Source: Gymnopus androsaceus JB14 (taxonomy: Eukaryota; Basidiomycota; Agaricomycetes; Agaricales; Omphalotaceae). From it: a stretch of 64,000 nucleotides of DNA. The DNA is taken from NCBI GenBank assembly GCA_009733575.1, contig ML769406.1, forward strand, positions 45,979-109,978. The letters are read 5' to 3'. Below are positions 54,692 to 64,000 of the stretch, one piece after another. The translations under genes were made by a program, and so were the position numbers. Under the pieces are notes generated by a model that searched no databases, was not told the DNA's origin, and saw nothing but the letters and a program-made list of their open reading frames with translations. Numbering within the stretch: position 1 is the stretch's first letter; the number at the start of each line of letters is the position of its first letter.

Positions 54692-55142
54692 GAGGGGGGG
54701 CGAACAACGGTGCTCTAGGTAGGTATGACGAACGAGCGGGACATGAACGCACCTGGTTTCTTCAATGAAAGGCCAGAACTCGAGTACTTGCATTAATTCA
54801 TCACCGTGAAGGTAGTCGGAGAACTTGGGACCGAGAATTCGAAAGAGCAGTAATATATTTGAAAGCATGCGATGTAAGTTACTGTGTCTTCGGGACGCTG
54901 ATACACTAACCATGGGAGTGAAGGGTAGTAAAGTAAGGCGGCGCGCCTAATACTTAAGTTTACGCGAATCATGAGTCTGGACAGCTGAATCACTCAACTT
55001 GGCTACTAAAAAACGAGTTTGCGTTTGAGGAAATGCATAGGTATATATATAAGTCGATCGCATGGTGAGTAAGCAAGCCGAAGCCTCGAGACTGAATAAA
55101 TAAAAGTAAGTATCCACAAATGGAAATGTCAAAGCATGGTTT

Positions 55143-55184
55143 ACCGTACGGAGTACTACTCCAACACTCCCTACTCCGTACGGT
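55143..55184. repeat. Perfect 13-base inverted repeat
   Basis: ACCGTACGGAGTA (55143-55155) and TACTCCGTACGGT (55172-55184) are exact reverse complements around a 16-base loop. ACGGAGTA/TACTCCGT tips occur at ends of several fungal transposons, so this may be a collapsed element; it could also be a simple hairpin. Confidence 0.7.
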
Positions 55185-55249
55185 CCAGACCCAAGGCTCT
55201 CACCAGCTTTGAATGTGTTAGTCCGGTCAGCGGTTCCCAAAACGCTCCC

Positions 55250-55990
55250 TCACTCCTTCGATTTCCATAGTCGATCAGCGTATATAAACAACGCAAATAT
55301 TTCATCTACCATATGTTGACCTTGGAAAGATTTCCAAGTGTGACCTTCCGATTGAAACGTATCTGCGCGGTAAAATTTTGCGATAGGGGTTTTCAATGCA
55401 TCGTTCAAAGCCAACTGAGAGGCCCGAAGGAAAGGTTCAGTCACTTATAATAGTGTTTAGAAGAAACTACACATGCCTCGCAACGACGTTTAGCAAGACG
55501 CCATCTATATTCTTTTCCATCTTCGCCAATCAACAAAAGAATTCTGTCAAAGATCATATGACTTCATTGCTTAAGTAGTATAACCGAACGCTTACCGGCC
55601 TTTAAGCCCTAGCTTTGTGAAGAAGTCCTTCACTAGCACTTCCCTTCCACTATGATTTCCCGTCGCAAAACGTATTTTTGAGTTCTTGAATACCCTCCCA
55701 TCAATCTGAGCAAAGTACATAAAGTTGGTAAGTCCCCGGAAGAGCTGGTTTCAGTGCGACATGGCATCATATAATCTTGTTGGAGAGCCTTGGAAATGGT
55801 TGTAGTCCGATTAATAGATTTAGTGCAAGCGGAGTGTGCACCGTGTAGGCTGTTTTGCCTTGGTCATCGTCGTATACGTTATTTATCATGGGTTCGGGGA
55901 AACGGTGACGTCGGTAAAAGTTCAGCGACCGTGACATGGTTTTTAGATTCCTTGAGCGAGATCAAGTGTCCTGATTCTAGAAGGGCACCT
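55250..55990 (-). pseudogene. DUF6593 paralog, decayed
   Basis: Second copy of the gene at 56234-57184. Pieces on the minus strand in order: FMYFAQIDGRVFKNSKIRFA and REVLVKDFFTKLG (~55710-55610), LLIGEDGKEYRWRLAKRRCE (~55545-55480), then LALNDALKTPIAKFYR and HMVDEIFALFIYADRL (55444-55250). The upstream N-terminal region has stops. The exon structure equals that of the intact neighbour, so this is a tandem duplicate that lost its start. Confidence 0.7.
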
Positions 55991-56233
55991 TATATACAGA
56001 CGTCAGCTTGAAAGGAACGAAATGTATAATCATCGAGTAATGGATTTCTGCGCCAGTATTTGACGGTTGACCGAGTTTGACTTACTCGGTTTCTCAGGCT
56101 TAAGGCAGTCGCAGTAGTATGAGGAGCTGAGAAATGAAAATATATACGGACAAAAGCTAGTAGATTAAATTTCAGATTTGCGCTATTGCTAGATAGAAAG
56201 ACTTACTAGACAAAGACATAAACGTCTCCAATG

Positions 56234-57184
56234 TCAACCTCCGCCTCCCTCCTCTGATTCCCGTAATCGATCAGCGTATATGAACAGCACAAATATCTCA
56301 TCCACCATATTCAGACCTGAAGGAAAGATTTCAAAATATGATCTTTCCTTTGAGAACGCCTTTGCTCGGTGAAATTTGGCGATGGGAGTGTTCGATGCAT
56401 CATTCAAACATAACTGAGAGGAATTGAAGGGAAAGCTCAGTTAAATCACGGCCAGGAATGCAACTTCCGCACTTTACCTCGCAATACCGTTTAAAAATAC
56501 GCCATCTGTATTCTTTTCCGTCTTCGCCAGTAAAAAAAAGGGAGCTATCGAGTATGGTAAATACAACCTTGCTTTTTCCATAGGTTTATCTGAAGTTTAC
56601 CGGCGCTGTGCATGTCCCTCCTTGCTGAACAAGTCTTTCACTAGTACCTCTTGCCCGCTGTATTTCCCTGTCCCAAACCGTATTTTTGTGCTCTTAAAAA
56701 CTCTCCAATCGATCTGAGCGAGGTATATGAAATTGGTATGTTCTCCAGATGAGCGGGATCTACGACGTGGCCTCCCCGGAGAAGTATTTCCAGTATTGCC
56801 TTCATCGACAGGGTCAGAGCTGTTGGCGTCCGCGTCTGCGAGATTTTCAACAATGCTAGTGCACGTGCCCTCGCGTTGGTTTTCGGAAGTAAAGAACGCT
56901 CCATCATCGAATTGAGGGGAATAAGGTCGTGCAGGAGACGATGAAGATCGAGAAACGCTGTCGATGGGAGAATCATGGAGAGCTTTGGTGACGGTTGTAG
57001 TCCGATTCACTATATTCAATGCCCAGGGAGTATGCACTATGTATAGTGTTTTGCCTTGGTCGTCCTCATATACGTTGTTCGTTATGGATTCGACTCTACG
57101 ATGGCGTCGGTAAATCCTCAGGGACATGGCTTTGGAAGGGAAGGTGATTTGAAGGCCTGGGAATATTTTTATAGAGACCTTCAA
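56234..57184 (-). CDS. DUF6593-domain protein
   Basis: Predicted 276 residues from three exons (57184-56601, 56544-56478, 56413-56234) whose lengths sum to 277 codons with GT..AG introns of ~56-64 bases. DUF6593 is a family of unknown function in mushroom-forming fungi with a beta-rich fold recalling tubby/LURP proteins; that likeness is inference. Visible are YEDDQGKTLYIVHTPWALNI, NRTTTV, a Ser/Pro-rich insertion, YLAQIDWRVFKSTKIRFG, VLVKDLFSKEG, TGEDGKEYRWRIFK, LCLNDASNTPIAKFHRAKAF and MVDEIFVLFIYADRLRE. The start may instead be the internal MSLRIYRRH. No signal peptide, so probably cytoplasmic. A decayed tandem copy lies downstream at 55250-55990. Confidence 0.75.
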
Positions 57185-57589
57185 GCCTCGAAGTCAGACG
57201 CCATGATGCAGGGACTCGGATTCATATGTGACTCGTCCTGTACACACCTTTAGGTTTACAGTGAAACATAATCTTCAGAGGACCTAGATAGGATACGTAA
57301 GGTGTCAGGGCTATGTAGAACCTGGCTTAGGCCTCTTCTTAGCTTCCGCCAGCCAATGCTGAATCGATGACAGCTTTAATACTTATTTGTTTAACAGCAT
57401 GTCAATTCAGTTCTAGCCGTATTTGATGGGCCAATGAAAAAAAAACCAGTTCGATTGGAACCTATCTAGTAGTAATACTACTAAGTTCTGGTAAGGCAGG
57501 TGGACGCGCTGATTTAGCGATTGATTGAAATCTTGAAATTGATTGGAAGCGTTGAAACAGTTTGTTCAAGCAGTATCGTGCTTCTTCAT

Positions 57590-57685
57590 ATAACCAGAGA
57601 CATCCCTTCCTAGCAGGCGAACTAGAGAAAATTTTGGACGCATCGGATGAGCCACAATATCAGATATTTCATTTACTTCCATCGT
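57590..57685 (+). repeat. Dispersed repeat W, copy 1
   Basis: CCTAGCAGGCGAACTAGAGAAAATTTTGGACGCATCGGATGAGCCACAATATCA matches 61699-61760 (CCTAGCAGGTGAACTAGAGAAAATGTGGATGCATTGGATAAATCACAACATCA). Translation LAGELEKxWMxWIxHNI is open in both, which hints at a transposase or other coding relic; no family recognised. Confidence 0.5.
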
Positions 57686-58700
57686 ATAACTTGAAGCTAG
57701 CGTAAGAGCGTCTGATCCGCATCTCGGCGTCTAAAATCCGTATGCGGCATTGCGGTGACTAGATGTTAGAACCAACACCGTTGGTCCATAGATCGGGTAC
57801 ATTAAACGGTGCTGGGAGAGCGAAACCACTTGTCTAGTATACATCGTTTAAGCCATTCTTTCCAGCAGTTTATATGCGATTCGCTGCAATTCCACTATAC
57901 TAGAACAGCTAAGTTCAACCTCACTCCAAACGTTGCGATATTCTCGGACATATCCGTGCCCACGTCCAAATTTCATTCCCCTGAGCTAGAAGATGTCTTG
58001 TCTGAAGAGCTTCCATCTTGTTTGTGAATTCGACGCCTCGCCGCATGGATACATTTCCACATGTCTGTGTTAAGCCAGACAGGTTCTAAAAAAGATATGG
58101 GCAGCGAAAGGACGAAGATGCTGCTAGATTGAAACGCCCCAGAGTATTTCGGCCAGCGCATCACACCGACATGAATACCTGATAGCCGACTGTAACGTAA
58201 TTGTATATCCTTCCCGTCGTGATACTTGTGAAGCCCGTACGTCGTAAAACATATACTGTAAAGTAGGAAGACCCACTTTATGGCATGATTATATCACCAA
58301 TCCCTGGCAGTGCACAGACTTCCTACTTGTTGTATGGAATTTGGTCCTCTGCAGGTGTAGCAGAGTTGTGTACACCGCAAAAGATACAAATAAAAAACTC
58401 AGTGAACTCTCCCTCCGACCTCGCACGATTCGGTCAAAAATCTGACCCTGGAGAAAACTGGAACAAACAGGATTTATTTTGCAACACCCTGTACTAATGA
58501 TGGGTAGAGTCACATCAGAGCTACACACTCACCGAGTAGACTTCTTTCACTTTCTCCTCCATCACAGCGGAGTAATACACCTATTACCGCCTATGCATAT
58601 GCACCTTGCGAGTGGGAACCTAGTAAGTAAGGTCAATTATAAGTACTACTGGTATATTGTGAATACGATTTAAGTATGAGAACCATCCGCTACGCAAAGC
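57686..58700. other. 1 kb without a recognised gene
   Basis: A 72-codon frame at 57809-58027 (SIHRLSHSFQQFICDSLQFH) has no family motif. The rest shows no splice-connected coding sequence that I can follow. Confidence 0.35.
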
Positions 58701-59840
58701 TCATGCATCATACTGGGGAGGTTGATCAACAACTTGTTCCTCTAACCTTCTCACCCTCTCAAGTATTTCGGCCACTGCGCTTGGCTGAACCGTCCCTGCT
58801 TGACTACTGCTCACTTCACTTGAGGCCTTGGTGACACTCGAGCCCTGGGGAACCCAGAATCCTTGTGCACCCATTGCTCGCTCTTGCTCTGTCGTCTCTA
58901 AATTTCTGGATAATCCACCAAGGGTACCTAGTTCGCAGATTCACAAAGTAAGAGACTCGATGGTCATAAGAGGTATTTCCGCAAACTCACTTGGGATAGA
59001 ACTTTGAGGAAATCCATAAGTAGTAGTCGATAGAGAGCCCATAGGAGTATCAAATTTGTTGTTGTTGGGAAAGTCACTAACACCACTGCACAAATTAGCA
59101 AAGTTCCATGTCCGGCGCGCGAGTTCTAACTTACTTGAATGGAAAAACACCGATCTCCTTTATTTGCCTCTTCCGTCTTCGTTGAATCAACCAGTACAGG
59201 ATGAGGATCAAGAAAAGAACAGCAACGACTCCGACTACTATTCCCGCGAGCTCTGACGGTTTGAGAGCGGAACCGGAGGACGTAGATGATGATGATGTGG
59301 GACCAATGGTACTAGAAGACGTAGATGTGAATGCGGATGTGGGTAAGGGTGTGGGAGATTGGGTGGTTGTAATATGAGGATTGGATGAGCTCGAACTCGG
59401 ACTCGTTGTGAATGTTTCTGCTGAAAGCACCACGGCAAAAGGGGTACCTATCGTAGTAAAAGCACCATCTTGACACAATACTAGTGTGGTGCCCACCAAA
59501 TCACATCCAATCGATTTGGTGCCGGTCACTGTAGCTCCTGATGGTTCTTGAGACTTGAGTTCTACGAATCCGGATGCTGAGACTATTAAAGTCTCGAAAG
59601 CATTATCTCCAAGGTTGCGGATGTACGTAGTTGTGAGCCCGTCGTCTGATACCCCCACTTCTTCAAATGGACTCGTCGTACCAACAATATTGAAAGCATC
59701 ACCGCCGGGTTCCAGGAGCGTTAATTGACAATAGACGTAGCCTGAGGATGTATGCATGAGTTACTGACTGGACTAGTTCTTAGCTCTGGCTTACCAGTGT
59801 ATATCGTGATTAATGCCAAAAGAGAGGATAGGTAAGCCAT
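58701..59840 (-). CDS. Single-pass membrane protein with Ser/Thr-rich stalk
   Basis: Predicted 324 residues, four exons with approximate bounds 59840-59795, 59741-59135, 59085-58991 and 58927-58701, joined by GT..AG introns. The start at 59840 gives hydrophobic MAYLSSLLALITIYTG, a signal peptide. An ectodomain of ~130 residues follows (YCQLTLLEPGGDAFNIVGTT, CDLVGTTLVLCQDG), then a Ser/Thr/Pro-rich stalk, a transmembrane helix (LAGIVVGVVAVLFLILILYWLI) and a basic stop-transfer RRRKRQ. The tail is Ser/Gln-rich and ends ERVRRLEEQVVDQPPQYDA. This layout recalls Mid2/WSC-like wall sensors of fungi, but no cysteine-rich WSC domain is seen. An upstream in-frame ATG at 59972 would bury the signal peptide and is less likely. 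Confidence 0.75.
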
Positions 59841-61698
59841 GGATCCTGAGAGAAGGGGTAAGGAAGGAGCGGCTAAGGAAGGAGCGTGTAAGGAAAGATG
59901 GCATTTTGTCGCATAGGCTGTATCTTCCATGATTGACATAACAAGGTTATGTTCATCACGCCAGCTAGCCATTCATCTCCATTGAGACAATTCAAAGACA
60001 AGTTTCATCGTGTATGCCCTGCCTCGGCGTTGCCTATTTAAGGAGTTATTATACTTTCTTTCGCCAAGGTAAAGCAAACACTTGCAATGGCTCTTATCAG
60101 CTATAAGTAACCGAGAAGTAATTGAGTTGTAACCATATCGGCCTCGCCCTAATAAATATTATCTGAATCGCAATTCCCGACATACATAACATTTTCGTTA
60201 CTCACCTAAGTGTAACCCACACGAATCTCAACTGCAAACGGTGAAAAATGGTGTTGGAGGCCTAAAAGCATTCACAGTATGATAAATTGATCAGCATGAA
60301 CTTGCATTGTTGCAAGGGACAAACAGGAACGGAGTTAGCCTTAATCTTCCGAGTGAACCCCGCACCCCACCTACATTATACATCATTCCATAGCGATGAT
60401 AGCACATAACACCGTAGGTAGATGCATTGGACTGAGAACACAAAGAAATAAGTACATATTAAGAGGACTTGCGTTCTTGAACGTCCTTCCTTAAGTAGTA
60501 GTATGGGTTCTAGCCTGGTATTATTCTTCCGAACAACCCTGTTGGAGGGGTTGTTCGCAAGTAACAACCCTCAAGACTCCGGACGTCACACCGGAGTCCC
60601 AGCGGGTCACACTAAGGTAGCGATACAAGCGTTTCCGCTTGTACTTTACTCTTATACAAGCACTTGCTTACTAGTTACTTTGATGCCTTACTACAGCTGT
60701 AGCTATATCATGCTGTGGCACCTTCGAGTAAACATATGCCGGATATCCACAACCTATTCATGTAGTAGGTACTTTGTAGGTTATACTATCTGCGTCGTCA
60801 CTGGTAGCATGATTGAATTTTGGATATGAGGGATGCATGCATTCAAGTCGCGTGTCTGTGTATCGGTGGTAAAATAACATACTAGCGCAACTCAAATACG
60901 ATGCGTCGGTCACATGCACCTGACGCGTCGAACCCTAAAAATCTTTGCTTCAAGTGGAATGAGACTTGAGTTGAGCAGACTGGAGCTTTGGACAGAGGGT
61001 ATTAACATGGAAGAAATGATGCCGAGTCCCGACGAACACACGCGTTCGGAGGACAGCCGGCGTGACAGAAATTAGTAAGGGTTATTTGAGGTTGTCTAAC
61101 GCCAGCGGGGTTGTTCAATAGAATTATCCTCTAGTCTGTTCTAGCTTAAAACATCATTGAACATAATGAATTTACCGTCAAGGCTCCGGACAATAGACCG
61201 TCACCAATACTTTACATTCGAACAATCCTACGACATAATATGAAGGATGACTCTCGGTCGGAGGAAAACCCAGATGAAACGTACGGGGTTCGCCGCAATG
61301 GAAGTAGCATGAGGAATGAAAAATTCTTCAAGGGGAAGCATTTTTAACACTGTCGACGCTTGCAAACGGCATTCAGGACGGAGCATCGTAGATCGTGAAG
61401 GAGAGGGACGGGGAGAATTGTAGAGAGTAGGGACTTAAAAGATAGAGTTGGTGGGTCCAGGCAATACTTTAGATCTCCTTAAAATCTACAGTATTCGAGT
61501 AGCACAATCTGAAGAACAGTTTCTAATAATCTAAAGCAGCTACAAAAAAATAATGGAAGCCATAGCACAATGGGATGGACTTTAATTGAGCATTTTTTAA
61601 AAAGTTGCAACTCCCTGTGCATTGCAATTCCCTGACAAGTAAAAGGAATTCTACAGCATGCCAGCATTGTATCATTGCTTCCTGAGACACTGGTATAT
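59841..61698. other. 1.9 kb without a recognised gene; three short hairpins
   Basis: Hairpins occur close together: GAACAACCC..GGGTTGTTC (~60528-60555), ACTCCGG..CCGGAGT (~60574-60595) and ACAAGCG..CGCTTGT (~60626-60643). A 108-codon frame spanning them (60503-60829) has no motif and I do not call it. No RNA gene was recognised. Confidence 0.4.
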
Positions 61699-61790
61699 TT
61701 CCTAGCAGGTGAACTAGAGAAAATGTGGATGCATTGGATAAATCACAACATCAAATATGTATTCCACCTACATCCTAAAGCTAAATCTGG
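61699..61790 (+). repeat. Dispersed repeat W, copy 2
   Basis: Counterpart of 57590-57685, with LAGELEKMWMHWINHNIKY in an open frame running to ~61863, where the hAT element begins to interrupt it. Confidence 0.5.
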
Positions 61791-61835
61791 AAAACTACTT
61801 AAAGCCCAGGCAATCCCAGGTATGCTTAGGCACTC

Positions 61836-62404
61836 TAGGGCATGCCACCGTAACCGTCTGTGACGGTCGACGGGACGGTCGTATTGGGACCGTGCCCGTC
61901 CCGTCTTGGATTTTCTGGGACCGTAATTTGCCGTCCCGTTTTGCCCGTTACGGTCGTAATTACGGGTGTTAGAAAATATCAGTATGGAATAGGTTTTTTT
62001 GTAAAAATTTTGCATGGACTTCCCACATGAAGGTCTATTGTACTATATCATGGCATAAAATAAGTTTTTTATTAACAAAAGGGCTTGCTCTTTATAGTTT
62101 GAATCTCCAGAGGCGTGTGAAAATATTCCGGGATCACCTCCTGAGTGTAAAATGAGTGTTTAATGACCATTTTAAGGTTTCTACAGCACGTTGAAAGGGT
62201 GTATGCACATCTAGTCAGCTTACAATACCCCCAAGTAAGTCATTACATCAAATATTTGACCTTCAAAGGCATTAAAGGCGTGGGAAACCGTATACCGTAT
62301 ACGGGACGGTTACGGGGGCTACCGTACCGTTTCTGAATATTTTGTTACGGTTACGCCCGTATTTTTGACGGCCGTGACCGTTTACGGGACGGTGACATGC
62401 CCTA
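61836..62404. mobile_element. Non-autonomous hAT-type DNA transposon (569 bases)
   Basis: Terminal inverted repeats TAGGGCATGCCACCGT (61836) and its complement ending ACGGTGACATGCCCTA (62404), one mismatch. Flanked on both sides by the 8-base duplication AGGCACTC (61828-61835 and 62405-62412), which is diagnostic of the hAT superfamily. The subterminal regions are rich in CCGT/ACGG words (ACGGGACGGT, CCGTCCCGT), typical transposase-binding repeats. No transposase is encoded, so movement would need a partner element. The insertion split an older low-complexity sequence. Confidence 0.9.
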
Positions 62405-62540
62405 AGGCACTCTAAAGGATCCCGAGGAATTTGGCCAATTCCTAGGCAATACTTGGCTACCCAAGCACCCTGGGTGACTCAAGATTTTGGCCAAATTCTA
62501 GAGATCCTTGAGCAATTCTGGAGTTGCTCCAAAGACCCTC

Positions 62541-63275
62541 CATCAGCAAAACCTGTATGTTGCCAGAGCAGTCAGAGCATTCAATTGATGCTTTGGAGTG
62601 CTCTGGAGTGCTCTGACATGCTCTGACTGCTCTGGCTGCTCTGAAGCTGTAGGAGCTGAGGGAATTGATGGACAGCTGTCAGATAAGTAACATAACCAAC
62701 AGAACTGATCAAAATGCTGTAAACTGTCAGGACGTTGTATAAAAGTGTTGCTGTTCATGAACTCGAAGTTGAGCATTGGACTTGTGCTTTTCTTTTGTTT
62801 CCTTCCAGTGTCGCAACCTTGGGACAATTTTCTTTCCTCCCATGGTGGGCTCTTATCCATTTTGGCATTGATTGGCTGGTGTTTGGACATGTCTGAGGGT
62901 TGTGGAGGCAGAGGCAGACTCAGAATGGGGAGGCAGAAATTGGGAAATATTCAAGCTGGCTAGAAGCAGTACTTAGTACTATGTAGTATTATCTAGACTG
63001 CTGTGTTTCGGTAGTGTACAATAAATGACGCATATGAACTTAACACTTAATGCATGGTTACAATCTGTTACAATATGAAATTCTTGATAGAATGGGGCTC
63101 TAGCCTAAAATTTGTCAAATGATGGGTGGAATGATGGGCTTTCCAGAGAGCTCCAGAGAGCTCCAGAGAACTCAATGGTCCTCCAGAGCACTCTGGAGCT
63201 ACTACCCTTGCTCTGGCTGCTCTGAGTGCTCTGGAGAGCTCTGGAGCACTCTAGAGCACATACAGGTTTTGCTGA
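62541..63275. mobile_element. Complete CATCAGCAAAACCTG-family element (~735 bases)
   Basis: Left end CATCAGCAAAACCTGTATGT; right end ACATACAGGTTTTGCTGA, giving ~18-base inverted tips. Each tip continues into arms of CTCTGGAG / CTCCAGAG-type words. The interior has no transposase frame. Right arm 63090-63275 matches 126-340. Flanking bases do not give a clear target duplication. Confidence 0.72.
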
Positions 63276-63600
63276 GGTCAGGATCCTGGGACAGCTGTGG
63301 GAAGCCCTGGGACATCCTGGGAGAAGGATCATGTGCTTGTGCTTATGAGCACATGATTTAAGTGCCCATCTAACATTTTGGCCTGCATACTTTATGTCTT
63401 AATTAAAAGCTACATCATATTAGGGACAGTCAAAGTGGTGTTCAAGAGTCGAAACTCTGGTCAAAAGGTTGCTCCATCAGAAAAAACTGTTTTGGGCCCA
63501 GGAGGATCTAAGGTCACCTAGTCCTCTTAGGCAACCTGAGGCATCCTAGTTGGCCCAGGAAAAAGGGTAAAACTTTGGACACTTCAGGTATCCTAGTCAT
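63276..63600. repeat. Low-complexity CCTGGGAG/GCATCCTAG-word sequence
   Basis: GGGACATCCTGGGAGAAGGATC, GGCAACCTGAGGCATCCTAG, CAGGTATCCTAGTCATCC and, at the window end, GGGAGATCCTGAGGCATCCTAG share short words with 62410-62540 (CCTAGGCAATACTTGG, CACCCTGGGTGACTC). It is degenerate, non-coding, and seems to surround the small transposons. Confidence 0.45.
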
Positions 63601-63603
63601 CCT

Positions 63604-63835
63604 TAGAGATGGGCACGAATAGCAAATATTCATGAGTATTCATGAATATTTAGCCATTCGTTACTCGCGAATAATGAGTCACGAGTGACGAATATATTCG
63701 TTACACGAGTACTTACTCGAGTATAAATAGCCACTTTGATGTCACAAATATTCGTGGTACTTTATTCATGAATATTCGCGAATATTCGCCGATATCACGT
63801 GCTCGTTAGCACGAGCATGTGAGGTATTCATTACT
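63604..63835. mobile_element. Transposon-like end with ATTCG-rich subterminal repeats
   Basis: Begins TAGAGATGGGCACGAAT, a form common for hAT tips, then has many inverted and direct copies of ATATTCATGAATATT, TATTCGCGAATATT and TCACGAGTGACGAATA. The other end is not in the window, so the superfamily cannot be confirmed by its target duplication. Confidence 0.45.
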
Positions 63836-63922
63836 TAAGCAAAAATTCAATATATAACTTAATTTGGCTATGTTTGAATATGTATATAATGTTATTGACA
63901 TGTAACTGTAATAAAATCTGTG

Positions 63923-63960
63923 TGGCTTAGTGGTTATGGGCGCCGACTCTGGATTAAGGG
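63923..63960 (+). other. tRNA-like A-box sequence
   Basis: TGGCTTAGTGG (63923-63933) fits the RNA polymerase III A-box consensus TRGCNNAGTGG exactly, and the following TTATGGGCGCCGACTCTGG resembles the D-arm and anticodon stem of Ser/Leu-type tRNAs. No B box (GGTTCGANTCC) follows within 40 bases, and the window ends. Possibly a decayed tRNA or the head of a tRNA-derived SINE. Confidence 0.35.
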
Positions 63961-64000
63961 ACTCATCCTAGGTGTCCTGGGAGATCCTGAGGCATCCTAG

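Noticed and set aside
59721..59972. Upstream ATG at 59972 as the start of the membrane protein
   Set aside because: It would put 44 polar residues before the hydrophobic leader; the ATG at 59840 gives a normal signal peptide.
60503..60829. 108-codon plus-strand frame with hydrophobic patches
   Set aside because: Overlaps three hairpins and has no motif or paralog support.
1..64000. CRISPR arrays, rRNA genes, bacterial operons, telomere repeats
   Set aside because: No regularly spaced identical repeats, no rRNA-like sequence, no TTAGGG runs; intron-rich genes show eukaryotic nuclear DNA.

Overview
The window reads as nuclear DNA of a filamentous basidiomycete, most likely an Agaricomycete. 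The evidence is dense 50-70 base GT-AG introns, protein families typical of mushroom genomes (NACHT STAND proteins with the FxNAxNFTINN leader, AA14-type LPMOs, AAL-type fungal lectin, DUF6593, DUF7702, P450) and fungal retrotransposon and hAT relics. I cannot name the species. It is an accessory, repeat-rich region: most genes exist in two or more copies, and at least one copy is usually broken.

Layout. 1-0.82 kb: ends of a small terminal-inverted-repeat family (tip CATCAGCAAAACCTG). 0.82-5.28 kb: a minus-strand Ty1/copia element with a 251-base 5' LTR, a copia-style half-tRNA primer site, decayed gag, protease and integrase, and no reverse transcriptase. 6.1-6.4 kb: a fold-back element. 6.5-17.2 kb (block A) and 20.8-30.1 kb (block B): a diverged segmental duplication, each block carrying a NACHT gene, an FAD monooxygenase gene, a DUF7702-like membrane protein gene and a conserved hypothetical gene in the same order. 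Decay is reciprocal: NACHT is intact only in B, the monooxygenase only in A, and the membrane protein gene is frameshifted at different sites in both.

30.6-53.8 kb: two AA14-type LPMO genes, both on the plus strand, bracket a scrambled cluster. It holds an N-myristoyltransferase pseudogene, two apparently identical 2.88-kb blocks with a frameshifted P450, two copies of a 2OG-Fe(II) oxygenase-like gene split by the same ~957-base insertion with a 5-base target duplication, and a fucose-lectin-type gene plus a fragment of it. One duplicate pair is identical while its neighbour differs mainly by single-base indels, so recent duplication and assembly error both need testing.

54-64 kb: a DUF6593 gene and its decayed paralog, a single-pass membrane protein gene with a Ser/Thr-rich stalk, a non-autonomous hAT element with a perfect 8-base target duplication, a complete ~735-base member of the CATCAGCAAAACC family, and an ATTCG-rich transposon-like end with a tRNA-like A box. 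Genes that look intact are NACHT-B, the block A monooxygenase, both LPMOs, DUF6593 and the membrane protein. Intact and broken genes are interleaved and no operon-like or clear biosynthetic organisation is visible, although a P450, a 2OG oxygenase and an FAD monooxygenase lie within 40 kb.
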